A stretch of DNA of 39,580 nucleotides, taken from the NCBI RefSeq assembly GCF_000482845.1, contig NZ_AXWV01000037.1, forward strand, positions 1 through 39,580, written 5' to 3'. The first letter of the stretch is position 1, and the number at the start of each line of letters is the position of its first letter. The DNA is from Anaerobiospirillum succiniciproducens DSM 6400 (GTDB taxonomy: Bacteria; Pseudomonadota; Gammaproteobacteria; Enterobacterales; Succinivibrionaceae). Below, in pieces: positions 1 through 8,290 of the stretch. A program made the position numbers and the translations under genes. Below the pieces are notes generated by a model. It saw only the letters and a list, made by a program, of their open reading frames with translations. It did not search any database and had not been told where the DNA came from.

Positions 1-93
1 AATGTACCTGTAATAGATATGAACTATAGCTATCATCATAACTAATAGGTATATAAAGCATACGATTACAAATGACTTCCCGGGATCTTTTGC

Positions 94-402
94 TTGATAG
101 CTAATCGTAGTGCTTTAAACCCCTTTGTTGACCATAAACACCATGTGCCATACGCTAAGTTTGACTTATACGAGAGCTACGGTATGTCAAATGAAATCCC
201 TAGTTATGTATCACATGCCATAACTAGTCTAAATAGCTCAAAACGGCATATGCCAATCAAAATTCTTTTGATGGAAGCGCTAGCTAAAGGTACCATGTCC
301 AAAAAAAGAATTTTGAAAAAAACATTTACATATTCCGGTAATAGACTATCTTACAGGCGCTTTTTTTGTAATACGACATCTCAACAATCAGACATAGCAT
401 AA
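94..402 (+). CDS. Hypothetical protein or 3' gene fragment (TTG start)
   Basis: I do not recognise this reading frame. An in-frame TGA at 73-75 closes it upstream and only a TTG at 94 gives the full 102 codons; the first in-frame ATG is about 30 codons later. No good ribosome binding site is visible. The product is basic near its end (a Lys/Arg-rich stretch around residues 65-90), with no membrane segment or known motif. A weak hairpin with a T-rich tail follows the stop directly, which favours a real transcribed 3' end. It may be the remnant of a longer gene disrupted near the window edge. Confidence is low. Confidence 0.25.
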   Translation: MIANRSALNPFVDHKHHVPYAKFDLYESYGMSNEIPSYVSHAITSLNSSKRHMPIKILLMEALAKGTMSKKRILKKTFTYSGNRLSYRRFFCNTTSQQSDIA

Positions 403-403
403 G

Positions 404-434
404 AACAAGGCAAACTTATGCCGTTTTCTTTTTC
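404..434 (+). terminator. Weak rho-independent terminator-like hairpin
   Basis: AAC-GGCA pairs with TGCC-GTT across a 2-nt bulge and is followed by a T-rich run (TTTTCTTTTT). It sits 2 nt after the stop of the preceding plus-strand frame. The stem is short, so this is a modest prediction. Confidence 0.35.
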
Positions 435-465
435 ATGTGCCAGATCGTTTGAATAGTTTTAGCTC

Positions 466-1299
466 TTAGTACATCAGAGTGTACAGCTTACGACGGTAAC
501 GGCTTTGTGCCTTATCGCCATTCATAGTATTGAGAATATCAAGGAAGGTCTTCTTAACCTCTTCCTTGTTAAGATCCTCTTTAAGCTTAGTAAAGAGCAT
601 CTCTAAAGCCTCTTCCTTCTTACCTGCCTCAGCAAGTGCTACAGCATAAGCTACAGCGTTTTCATCAGAAGGATCCTTTTCAAACTTATCCTTTAACTCC
701 ATTAAAGCTGGGCTGTTTTGTGCCTGCTCAGCTAAAGTTAAAGCTGCAATTAACTGCTGATACTCAGGAGAGGACTTCTCTTCACGACCAGCATCATCGA
801 GTAACTCATGAGCCTTGGCAGTGTTCTTAGCAGCAATGAGCATACGAGCATAGATGAACTTAAAGCTGCGGTTTTCCTTGTCAGAAAGATATGCCTGCTC
901 AGCAGCAAGAACAGCGGCTGATAAGTCACCTGCAGCTTCAGCTTGCAGAGCCTGACGCATTAACAGCTCACCAGCGCTTGGCATGAACTGATTCATGAGT
1001 TCTTGCAGGTTATCAATGATCTGCTGCTCACCTTCTAAAATGGCTGCTGGATTGCCCTTATCAAGCACAGCAATAGCAGGTAAACCGCGCAGGCCTAATT
1101 GAGAGGCTAAATACTGCAACACAGGCTCATTGAGATTGCACATAGCTAAGGTCAGGTACTCATTGGTATCTGAGATAGCTGCTGTTACAGCAGTCTTGGC
1201 GCGTTCACATGAACCGTCTTCCATAAAGAAAAAGCATAAGACAGGCTTTTCCATTGAGCCTTCTAAAACTTGCTGGAAATTTTCTTGTGTTACGTACAT
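466..1299 (-). CDS. cnoX: CnoX/YbbN-like thioredoxin-fold and TPR co-chaperone
   Basis: The 277-residue product has a thioredoxin-like domain (about residues 1-110) and a helical tetratricopeptide-like region (about 115-277). This is the architecture and length of E. coli CnoX (YbbN), a cytoplasmic chaperedoxin that protects proteins from over-oxidation and hands clients to GroEL and DnaK. The active-site segment around residues 24-33 (FFMEDGSCER) has only the second cysteine of CxxC, Cys31; Asp28 takes the place of the first. E. coli CnoX also lacks the first cysteine, so this fits the non-reductase branch. The ATG at 1299 has an AGGT-type binding site about 8 nt upstream. It is transcribed alone, away from the 0.94-kb spacer to its right. 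Confidence 0.85.
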   Translation of the reverse strand: MYVTQENFQQVLEGSMEKPVLCFFFMEDGSCERAKTAVTAAISDTNEYLTLAMCNLNEPVLQYLASQLGLRGLPAIAVLDKGNPAAILEGEQQIIDNLQELMNQFMPSAGELLMRQALQAEAAGDLSAAVLAAEQAYLSDKENRSFKFIYARMLIAAKNTAKAHELLDDAGREEKSSPEYQQLIAALTLAEQAQNSPALMELKDKFEKDPSDENAVAYAVALAEAGKKEEALEMLFTKLKEDLNKEEVKKTFLDILNTMNGDKAQSRYRRKLYTLMY

Positions 1300-1861
1300 T
1301 GTTATACCTATACCTTTGGAAAAACTGCCTTATTGTACAGTCCTAGGCTACGATAAGCCACACAGATAGCCAAACTTTAGCAACACTCAGCACTGAAAAT
1401 AATCTCCCCTAGCCTTATGGTGCCACCTAAATTATGGCCACGATTTAACTTTAGTCACTACTAAAAAGAGAGTGCAGGCAATCTTTTTAAGCGTAAATTT
1501 TCTTGTGCAAATACTACTTCTGGCAAATAAATGCAAGTCTGCAAAAACCTGATATATAAGCCATTGTAAAAGATACATGATCAGCAATGGTTAGTTAGCA
1601 ATGACATTTTTACAACATTTGTCTTGACGATTTTAAAAATGGCCTTTCTCAAGCATTTTCATACATACATAAATGCATAAAACATCTGTAAGCTAGATTT
1701 TTAATGGCTTTAAAACGATATTTTGGCTTATTCCTTAAATTTATTTGGTTGTCTCAAAAATTTGTGACGTTGCGCAACATTTTTTGTCTAAAAATGCACT
1801 CAAAGCCTTGTTACATCTAGGATGCTCGCTTTTTCCTGTGTTTGCGTATGCCAAACCAATC

Positions 1862-1883
1862 AAAAGTGATCAAGATCACATAA
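1862..1883. promoter_or_regulatory. Candidate CRP (or CRP/FNR family) binding site
   Basis: GTGATC-AA-GATCAC (1866-1879) is a perfect 6+6 inverted repeat with a 2-nt centre, flanked by A-rich sequence. It matches the core of the established CRP consensus (GTGATC-TA-GATCAC) except at the centre. A weak -10-like TATTTA lies at 1924-1929, which would put the site near -62 for rightward transcription toward 2238. No convincing -35 element was found, so the regulated gene is uncertain. Confidence 0.5.
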
Positions 1884-2163
1884 ATGAAGCAAATTTAAAG
1901 CATCTTACAAGAACACTTTGGCCTATTTAAGCCATTTTAATAATTCACAAAACTATGAATTTGCAAAGCTGCCAAGTCTGTCACAAGACCTACTGTTTTA
2001 CCAACGCCATCACAAATCGCGATTTTTAAGTTTGCGCTAAGATGCACCTGTCCTCGCAAGATGAGATTGGCTCTAATCACGCGGACAAACTCACCAGCTA
2101 CACAGGCAATAGCCAGCATGAAGTGTGTAGAACTGATGATAGATGAAACTAGAACCTGACCGC

Positions 2164-2208
2164 AGCTTCATGGTCATAATTTGCGCCTTTTTTCTTGGCC
2201 GTGAAGCT
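2164..2208 (+). promoter_or_regulatory. Stable hairpin in the leader of the PC4-like gene
   Basis: AGCTTCATGGTC (2164-2175) pairs over 12 positions (two G-U pairs in RNA) with GGCCGTGAAGCT (2197-2208) around a 21-nt pyrimidine-rich loop. It ends about 15 nt before the ribosome binding site of the gene at 2238. A role in controlling translation is inference. Confidence 0.4.
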
Positions 2209-2237
2209 ACGATCATTTTGATTAAGGCAGGTTTGTT

Positions 2238-2969
2238 ATGGCAGAGAACTTCTACAGCTCTGATTACCAGTCACAATACGCACACGATGATGATGGCTAT
2301 GACCATCCAAATAATGGCGAGCAAAACACCTATGGCCGCTCTTATGGCGGTTCCGGTCAGTACGATCAAAACGGCCAGTATGGTCGCTCCAATGGTCAGT
2401 ATGGTCGTTCCAATGGCCAGTACGAGCGCAACTACGCACCACGCCGTTCAAATGGTGACCAGTACGAACAAGGTGGTTCTAACTACAAAAACAATTACCG
2501 CTACAACCGTCGCTTTGAAGGCGGCAATCAGTATCGCTCCAATCAAGGCCAAGATGATGGCCTAAAATTCACCATCGTCGAGAGCTATGGTGTTTTCCAT
2601 ACAGATCCTCGTAGTGGCTACACCAAAGAGGTCAACTTAGTTTCATGGAATGAGGCTAAACCAAAGTACGATATCCGCCCTTGGTCTCCAGATCACAAGA
2701 AGATGGGCAAAGGTCTTACCTTTACTGCCGATGAGTTCATTATGCTGAACACCATCACCTCAGCCATGATCTCTTCAAAACCTGAGCTTAAGTCACGCTA
2801 CATGGAGTTGTTAAATGACAAACTTAACGACCCAACCGATCAAAAGAGCGCCATTGCCACAGCAAGCGATATGAGCACCTTAGGCTTACAGAGCAACCTA
2901 GCTAGCGCCAAGCCTCAAGAGAGTGCGACTGATCTTGATGATGACGATGACGCAAGCACCTCATTCTAA
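2238..2969 (+). CDS. PC4/YdbC-like ssDNA-binding protein with low-complexity N-terminus and acidic tail
   Basis: The 243-residue product has three parts. Residues 1-105 are rich in Gly, Gln, Asn, Tyr and Arg, with a 7-residue repeat GQYGRSN. Residues about 108-172 match the bacterial YdbC/PC4 (transcriptional coactivator p15) family: KEVNLVSWNEAKPKYDIR, then WSPDHKKMGKGLTFT, are typical. Members of this fold bind single-stranded nucleic acid as dimers. The C-terminus is spacer-like and ends in DLDDDDDASTSF. An acidic stretch ending in Phe resembles the SSB protein-interaction tail, which is inference from architecture. The ATG at 2238 follows an AAGG site 7-10 nt upstream. It has its own terminator (2996-3029). 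Most YdbC proteins are much smaller, so the N-terminal half is an unusual addition. Confidence 0.75.
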   Translation: MAENFYSSDYQSQYAHDDDGYDHPNNGEQNTYGRSYGGSGQYDQNGQYGRSNGQYGRSNGQYERNYAPRRSNGDQYEQGGSNYKNNYRYNRRFEGGNQYRSNQGQDDGLKFTIVESYGVFHTDPRSGYTKEVNLVSWNEAKPKYDIRPWSPDHKKMGKGLTFTADEFIMLNTITSAMISSKPELKSRYMELLNDKLNDPTDQKSAIATASDMSTLGLQSNLASAKPQESATDLDDDDDASTSF

Positions 2970-2995
2970 ATAATTATTTGAGCAAACTAGTGCCT

Positions 2996-3029
2996 GATGC
3001 GGTTATGGATTTAGCCGCATCTCCTTTTC
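2996..3029 (+). terminator. Rho-independent terminator of the PC4-like gene
   Basis: GATGCGG (2996-3002) and CCGCATC (3015-3021) form a perfect 7-bp stem followed by TCCTTTTCT. It lies 27 nt after the stop codon. Confidence 0.65.
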
Positions 3030-3126
3030 TCGCCACCGCCTAAAGCTTTCTTTTGCGCCATCTTTTAGAGCATTCTTTTGCGATCCATCTCTTATCACTA
3101 AACTTTTCTCTTCACTCTAACCTAGG

Positions 3127-3250
3127 CTTTCTTTTGAGCCAATCTTATTGGAGATAACTTACTGATCTCGCCCACAACTACTCTTTCCTTTTAGCCAATC
3201 TTATAGAGGCAGCTTGCTGATCTCTTCCACAACTACTCTTTTCTTTTGAG
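3127..3250. repeat. 56-bp imperfect tandem repeat, about 2.2 copies
   Basis: The segments GCCAATCTTAT and CCACAACTACTCTT recur with a 56-nt period (GCCAATCTTA at 3138 and 3194). A partial third unit and more degenerate pyrimidine-rich versions (CTTTCTTTTG) lie nearby. It fills most of the spacer between the convergent ends of the PC4-like gene and the HTH gene. Confidence 0.65.
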
Positions 3251-3291
3251 CTACCATCTTCAAGCGCTTGCTGCTTGTATTGCCCTAGCTT

Positions 3292-5142
3292 CTAGAGACG
3301 ATCTTGATGGTCATCACCTTCAAGCAATCTCAGATCTAGTGCCTGCAGGATAGTTTTAAGTTTATTTATGCTAATCCCGATATGGTGACGCGATTTGAGT
3401 AATTGCACTATGCCCTTGAGCGTAAGCTTACCCTCAAATTCCTGATACAGCTGCACAACGTAATTAGAGACAAGCTGCGTACGCAAAGAACGTGTCATAT
3501 GCTCATCTTGAGTGTGCTTAGTGTAATAATTGATTTTGTCTTGGCTAAGGCCTAAGGCTCTTTGTAGCAACGAGCGTTTAAGATTAGGATGCTTATCAAT
3601 CAAGCTCTGATAGCTATCAAGGCGCATCGCCATGTGCGTGCACTCTTTAGTATAGGCATCCATAGCACTTAACTTTCTTTCAAGGTCGATCCTTGCCTTA
3701 GCGCCCTCCATTAAGCTGCGCATATCCTCAACAAAGCGAGAGTAATTTAACAGCTGCACTTTCTCTGGCAGTTTTTTAAAGTCTTGATCAAAGACATTCA
3801 CCTTAGGCGGTCTACCGACGCTTTTATCGCTATTGCTTAAGTACTCGGATACTGCCATCCCCTCATCAAGGCTCGTGACAAGCTCAAGTAGCGATACTAT
3901 CTGAGCGCTATGAGCATCATAGGAAGCATCATTAAATCCCTCTTGCGACTTATCCGACGCGACGTCAGCGTCCATTTTTGTAAGCTTGCTCATTAACTCA
4001 AGCTTGCTTTTGGCACTGTTAAGGCTTGCTTGAAGCTTAGATTGTTGTGCTTGCTTGTAGCTGAGCTTTGCATTTTCATCGTACTTGCCTGAAAGTGAGT
4101 CTCTAAGCTTGGTGGCCTCTGCATTGGTGCGAGCAGCGTTGACTGCTTGCTCATATCGCTCTTTAAGTTCGCTTAGGCTCAGATCTTGGTTGTACTTAAG
4201 AATAAGGTTGTTCACCACGTGCATATTGGCACTATCAGGAATACGCGCGATGATCGCTCCATTTAGCGGTACTTTAGCTGTAAGGCGTTGCTGATAAGTA
4301 GTCTCAAGCTGTTTCTTATCGGCCTTAAACAATACTGCTGCTGCATCTAAGGGGTAGTTATACGCGATCATGAACTCAACTACACAGGCACGATCGTATT
4401 TAGAGAGTGGCTGAGGATCGATTAAGTTTGTACAACGCATTGCCTCATCAAAGCCGTGTAGATCAATAAAGTTGAGATAGCGAGCTACAGTATGAGCCGT
4501 TTGGCCAATGAGCGCGGCGATCTTGGCGTTGGAATAACCCTCAGAGCGATATTTTAAGACGAACTTGGCAATATCATCCTTACTGACACGGGTATAGCGT
4601 CTAAAGTCAGATACCTCTTTGATATTCAAATAGCTTACGTTTGCTTCAGATAGTTCAAGCTGAGCGCAATATGCCTGATGGAGCTGAGCAAGCGACTGAC
4701 CACCATTGTGCTCTTTTACATACTCCTCAAGATACTTTAAGTTCACGCTCTCAGGAAGTTTGGCAACTTTTGGACTATCCATGAGCGCATGACCAATTAA
4801 CTTGCGAATCTCAATACAATCGCCTAGCAAAGAGCTACGCGTTTTAAAGATAAGCTCAAGCATGTACTGAGGCATGTTATAGGCATGAGAAAACTCAACT
4901 ATGGAGGCTAGCTTGCGTGGAGTGAGCTTGAGATCTTCAGTAAGACTTGGCAGGCGTTTTAACTCATCGAGACCATGAATGTCTTTAAAGCGCACAAATC
5001 TCAGGGCACTCTTTTCACTAATGCCAAGCTCTCGAGAAATTTGCGCTGGGCTTAAGTTAGCTTCAATAAGCTCAATAATCTTATTGCGTGTTGCATCATC
5101 CAAAGATGTCCTTGAACTTCTAATGTGTTTAGATTCGACCAT
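3292..5142 (-). CDS. DNA-binding protein with two tandem helix-turn-helix modules
   Basis: A 616-residue cytoplasmic protein of unknown role. Residues about 13-157 and 186-331 are two copies of the same module. Each opens with a helix-turn-helix of the transposase/resolvase-like type (LSPAQISRELGISEKSALRF in the first, YSNAKIAALIGQTAHTVARY in the second), then shares FKDIHGLDE/FIDLHGFDE, a VEF-x4-YN helix and a conserved (K/R)(L/I)P(E/D)S(V/A)N motif. Residues about 335-480 look coiled-coil. The last 60 residues (GKLTLKGIVQLLKSRHH onward) may hold another small DNA-binding fold. No catalytic triad or nuclease motif is seen, so it is more likely a regulator or structural DNA-binding protein than a transposase. 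Repeat arrays lie just upstream (5283-5535). Confidence 0.6.
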   Translation of the reverse strand: MVESKHIRSSRTSLDDATRNKIIELIEANLSPAQISRELGISEKSALRFVRFKDIHGLDELKRLPSLTEDLKLTPRKLASIVEFSHAYNMPQYMLELIFKTRSSLLGDCIEIRKLIGHALMDSPKVAKLPESVNLKYLEEYVKEHNGGQSLAQLHQAYCAQLELSEANVSYLNIKEVSDFRRYTRVSKDDIAKFVLKYRSEGYSNAKIAALIGQTAHTVARYLNFIDLHGFDEAMRCTNLIDPQPLSKYDRACVVEFMIAYNYPLDAAAVLFKADKKQLETTYQQRLTAKVPLNGAIIARIPDSANMHVVNNLILKYNQDLSLSELKERYEQAVNAARTNAEATKLRDSLSGKYDENAKLSYKQAQQSKLQASLNSAKSKLELMSKLTKMDADVASDKSQEGFNDASYDAHSAQIVSLLELVTSLDEGMAVSEYLSNSDKSVGRPPKVNVFDQDFKKLPEKVQLLNYSRFVEDMRSLMEGAKARIDLERKLSAMDAYTKECTHMAMRLDSYQSLIDKHPNLKRSLLQRALGLSQDKINYYTKHTQDEHMTRSLRTQLVSNYVVQLYQEFEGKLTLKGIVQLLKSRHHIGISINKLKTILQALDLRLLEGDDHQDRL

Positions 5143-5282
5143 AAGACTTACTCTGTTTGATACTAAACGCCTAGGATAAATGGATTAGTGCCTAGCCTCT
5201 TAGCTGCCCATGATAGCCATGATTGGCACTTGTAACTGGCTATTTTAGATCACCACAACCTTGCAGATGGGATATAGCTGAG

Positions 5283-5397
5283 ATTATGCGGCCATGCCTC
5301 GTTTATACTGCCATACCTAGATTAGGCTGTCATACTTGGATTATGCGGCCATGCCTCGATTATGCGTCCATGCTTGGAATATACAGCCTTTGCATGG
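5283..5397. repeat. 19-bp degenerate tandem (iteron-like) array, six units
   Basis: Units begin at 5283, 5302, 5321, 5340, 5359 and 5378. The first and fourth are identical (ATTATGCGGCCATGCCTCG); the others share the ATTATGC..CCAT..CT.G framework, and the last is 20 nt. The array lies 140-255 nt upstream of the start of the tandem-HTH gene. Direct repeats of this size are typical of protein-binding iterons, but binding here is inference. Confidence 0.7.
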
Positions 5398-5450
5398 ATG
5401 ATGAGCTCTGGCATGAGAGCATGCATTTTTGCTGTGCGCTAGCAAAGTCT

Positions 5451-5535
5451 GCGACTAACTATGTGGTGCTTAACTACGTGGCGACTAAATATGTGGTGCT
5501 TAACTACGTGGCGACTAAATATGTGGTGCTTAACT
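5451..5535. repeat. 30-bp tandem repeat, 2.8 copies
   Basis: Near-identical units begin at 5451, 5481 and 5511, each starting GCGACTAA(A/C)TATGTGGTG. Only one base differs among the first full units, so the expansion is recent. It lies between yejM and the HTH gene, next to the 19-bp array but with an unrelated unit. Confidence 0.85.
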
Positions 5536-5567
5536 GCAGCTTTGCTGCGTTAGATGCTTGTGTGCAA

Positions 5568-5592
5568 GGGCAGCTTGATAGTGTAGCTGCCC
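5568..5592 (-). terminator. Hairpin after yejM, possible terminator without T-tract
   Basis: GGGCAGCT (5568-5575) and AGCTGCCC (5585-5592) form a perfect 8-bp stem just past the stop of the minus-strand gene ending at 5611. No T-run follows on the minus strand, so termination is uncertain. Confidence 0.3.
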
Positions 5593-5610
5593 ATTTATGG
5601 GGTGGGCGTT

Positions 5611-7689
5611 TTAGCGCACAAAACGATTTAAATCACGAGTGGATTCAATCAAGCTTTCAAGCTCTGGTCGAGCTTGCAAGATGCGACCATCGCGCTCAAC
5701 AAATGATGAGCCATCACTTGAGAAGACGGTATTGTGCTTATCGCCAATTAAAATCAGGCTATCGCCACTATCAGAGATCAAGATGCGATGACCTGCACCA
5801 CTATTTAAGTTACGACCTAAGGTGTAGTTACCCTCTGGAGTGGTGATATTAACTGCTGTTGCGCCATAAGTTGCGCAAATATCTTGATGAGAGGTTAAAG
5901 CTTGTACGGCGGTATTTTGCTTCTCGCGATCAGCCCATAAGATCATGAGCGGCACATGCTGTACGCCACGATCAAAGACCTCTGAGCTTGGCTTGAGCAT
6001 TTGATTGCCCTCGCAAGCGGTCACAATGATCATAGTGTCTTTGAGTAATCCTGCTAAAGACAACTCACGTAAGAAGACAGCAAAGAGAGCATCTACATGG
6101 TGTAAGGAGCTTTCATACATCAAGCGTGCAGCCACCATAGGATCATCCTCTCCAGAGGATTGCACGTCCTTCTCCTTATCGATTAAAGCCTTAGCAGAGG
6201 AGTTGATGATGGAAGCAAACTCTTGTGCACGAGCTTGTGCCATAGCATTAACATTAGCTCTTTGCTCTTCACTCTCGTCATCAGGCAGCTCGGAGGCAAT
6301 GAGTGGCAAGGTTGCATCATCCTCAAAGATGGTCACAATATTCTTATCTGTGCTCAGCGACTGTAAATCAGAGTTATTGCTAGCTCCTGCCTTATAATTC
6401 TTAGCAAATTGGGCTCTTGCTGCAGCTTGTTCCTTAAAGTCACGTAAGTCATTAATCACTAAAGTGAGCTCATATGGACGCTTGTCAAAAGAGTTGTATA
6501 AAGAGATCTGACGGAAGGCCTCAATAAACATCTCGCGTACATTAGAAGCATGACTCATCTGTGAAGGAGCTAAGGCTGATGCCTCAAGCAAGGATGAGTA
6601 GTAATGACGCTTATTAGCAATCAAATTAGGATCGCTAAAGGACGCATCAGAAAGAATTAAACGACGAACGTAATCCTGGCGGTACATGGTATCGAATGGT
6701 ACTGGCAGGATATTGCCTGAATACAAGGAACGACGGTACTGCAAAGGCAGACCGAAGTTCATAGAGTAAACATTGTCGATCTCATTTTTATAGAGCAAGT
6801 AGTGGTTTTCAAAGCTCTGTGCATAGGACTTAAAGTCCATGAGATTCTTACTGTTCTCTTGGGTTAAATCGTTATATGAAAGACCATTGAGGCTAATGGT
6901 GATGACATTCTTAGGCTTTTGCTCTTCATCAACAGTGATCTTGCCTAAAGGATACTCCATGTAATCGGCAATATTAGCTGCAGCATTAGCATCGAACACT
7001 TCGTTATTAAGCCAACCATGCGAGCTTAAAAATGAGCGCGCTGTCATTGGGTAATGCACCGGGAATGAGGAGCGTAACAAAGTAATACGCTCATACTTAG
7101 TAGCATCAGCCCAAATATGCAGAATATGCGAGCAAATGAAGCAGGAGATAAGGGTAATTAAAATGCTTCTGACCGCATACGGATGATGATCGCGGTAGAG
7201 TGAGTGTGTAGTGATTTTTGCAAAGAATAATTCAAGGCCAATCACTATAGGCACAGCAATGAATAAGAAGTTGTAGTTAAGGCCGGTACTGAAATCAAGC
7301 TCACGGACGATGAGGTTAAGTGCCGTCATACTCAGGTGGACTTTAACCGCTAAGTAGATCTTGATATCAAACAAGAGCGCAGTATGTCCAATTACCGCAA
7401 GGATTACAGCAATAACACGGTAGTAGCGGAAATTACCAATAAAAGCTAGCGGGAAGAGCAAGACCATGTAGAAGACCACAGCCAAAAAGCTCATATGGCC
7501 AAGAGAGGTAACTACAAGGTAGACAAAGCTCAAAAAGTCTGTGGCTGGAGGAGCTGCATAGACGTAGCTAAGTCCTAACAGACATGAAAGGAGCATGTTT
7601 ACAAAGATAAAGTAGTGGCCCCAGGTAATTGAACGGGACACCTGCTCTTTGTAGGAAAAACGTTTTAATGAATGCTTACCGTCGCTCAT
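5611..7689 (-). CDS. yejM: YejM/PbgA/LapC inner-membrane sulfatase-like protein
   Basis: About 692 residues. The first 190 hold five hydrophobic membrane segments of the DUF3413 type, starting with a SITWGHYF motif that aligns with the SWGHWF segment of E. coli YejM. A linker with HIWADATKYERIT and HYPMTARSFL, also close to E. coli, leads to a periplasmic alkaline-phosphatase/sulfatase-like domain (about 250-690). In E. coli this essential protein senses lipopolysaccharide and restrains LapB/FtsH cleavage of LpxC. The product is about 100 residues longer than E. coli YejM because of insertions in the periplasmic part (roughly residues 430-520). A GTG at 7698 could start three codons earlier; I prefer the ATG at 7689, which has a GGA-containing site about 12 nt upstream. 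No gene partner is adjacent. Confidence 0.85.
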   Translation of the reverse strand: MSDGKHSLKRFSYKEQVSRSITWGHYFIFVNMLLSCLLGLSYVYAAPPATDFLSFVYLVVTSLGHMSFLAVVFYMVLLFPLAFIGNFRYYRVIAVILAVIGHTALLFDIKIYLAVKVHLSMTALNLIVRELDFSTGLNYNFLFIAVPIVIGLELFFAKITTHSLYRDHHPYAVRSILITLISCFICSHILHIWADATKYERITLLRSSFPVHYPMTARSFLSSHGWLNNEVFDANAAANIADYMEYPLGKITVDEEQKPKNVITISLNGLSYNDLTQENSKNLMDFKSYAQSFENHYLLYKNEIDNVYSMNFGLPLQYRRSLYSGNILPVPFDTMYRQDYVRRLILSDASFSDPNLIANKRHYYSSLLEASALAPSQMSHASNVREMFIEAFRQISLYNSFDKRPYELTLVINDLRDFKEQAAARAQFAKNYKAGASNNSDLQSLSTDKNIVTIFEDDATLPLIASELPDDESEEQRANVNAMAQARAQEFASIINSSAKALIDKEKDVQSSGEDDPMVAARLMYESSLHHVDALFAVFLRELSLAGLLKDTMIIVTACEGNQMLKPSSEVFDRGVQHVPLMILWADREKQNTAVQALTSHQDICATYGATAVNITTPEGNYTLGRNLNSGAGHRILISDSGDSLILIGDKHNTVFSSDGSSFVERDGRILQARPELESLIESTRDLNRFVR

Positions 7690-8290
7690 TGCAGGCACTA
7701 TTCCAACTGCAAAGATCTATGCCTTACGTAATCTTCATATACCGCAAACCTAGAATCTTTACCTAGGTTTAAGTCATGTTCTTTACGCCCTAATGTGTAC
7801 GTGATTCTAGCATAATTAGTTCACTAACTCTCCCATCAATACTCATGAGCAGCACCATGATGGCCAAATAAAAATCTCATCTGCCTCCCTTTTGCTAAAA
7901 AGGCAAATTGCTTTTATGGGCATGCATCATCTTTTAGATAAGCAGATTTTTGCCTACGCCACTTCTATATCATCATTTTACACAAAGTATTTTTCATACA
8001 AACAAAGTTTGTAATAGACCCTTTAAGCGCTTGAAAAACGTCAAAAACCGCATTTATTTCAGGAAAAAACATTTTGTTTGCACTTTAGCAAGTTTTCCTT
8101 TAGCTCAAAAGTATCATTATCGGTGCTGGCCAAAGCTTCTGTTTAATGGCCCAACCATTTGTTTATGTATGCGCTCACCTTAGATTCTCAATGCCTGTGG
8201 TGCAGCTTTAAGCATACATATACAGCTCCATGACAAAGTACGCCCTAGTTTGCTCAATAGGAATAATTGATCATGGGAGGAGTACACCGT
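7690..8290. other. Intergenic region between divergent yejM and the zincin-like gene
   Basis: About 600 nt of AT-rich DNA that must hold both divergent promoters. I see no RNA gene, repeat array or convincing coding frame. Only the strong ribosome binding site at its right end (8276-8281) is clear. Confidence 0.4.

Larger units (their letters stand above)
1300..2237. other. Long AT-rich intergenic region between cnoX and the PC4-like gene
   Basis: About 940 nt between divergent genes. Short frames exist on both strands but lack binding sites and recognisable products. It contains a CRP-like palindrome (1862-1883) and a 12-bp hairpin (2164-2208), listed separately. The 300-370 nt upstream of the PC4-like gene could be a long 5' untranslated leader. 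Confidence 0.5.

Noticed and set aside
1937-2119. 60-codon minus-strand frame in the cnoX/PC4-like spacer
   Set aside because: No ribosome binding site, no recognisable motif, and it overlaps the probable leader of the plus-strand gene.
3292-5142. Reading the HTH protein as a transposase
   Set aside because: The HTH type occurs in transposases, but there is no DDE or other catalytic triad, no terminal inverted repeats and no target duplication.
5451-5535. CRISPR array
   Set aside because: Units are contiguous with no spacers, and no cas genes are present; the same holds for the 37-bp array at 16474-16651.
5223-5846. Long plus-strand frame covering the 19-bp and 30-bp repeats
   Set aside because: It is open only because the repeats lack stops in that frame; it runs into the antisense of yejM and has no binding site.
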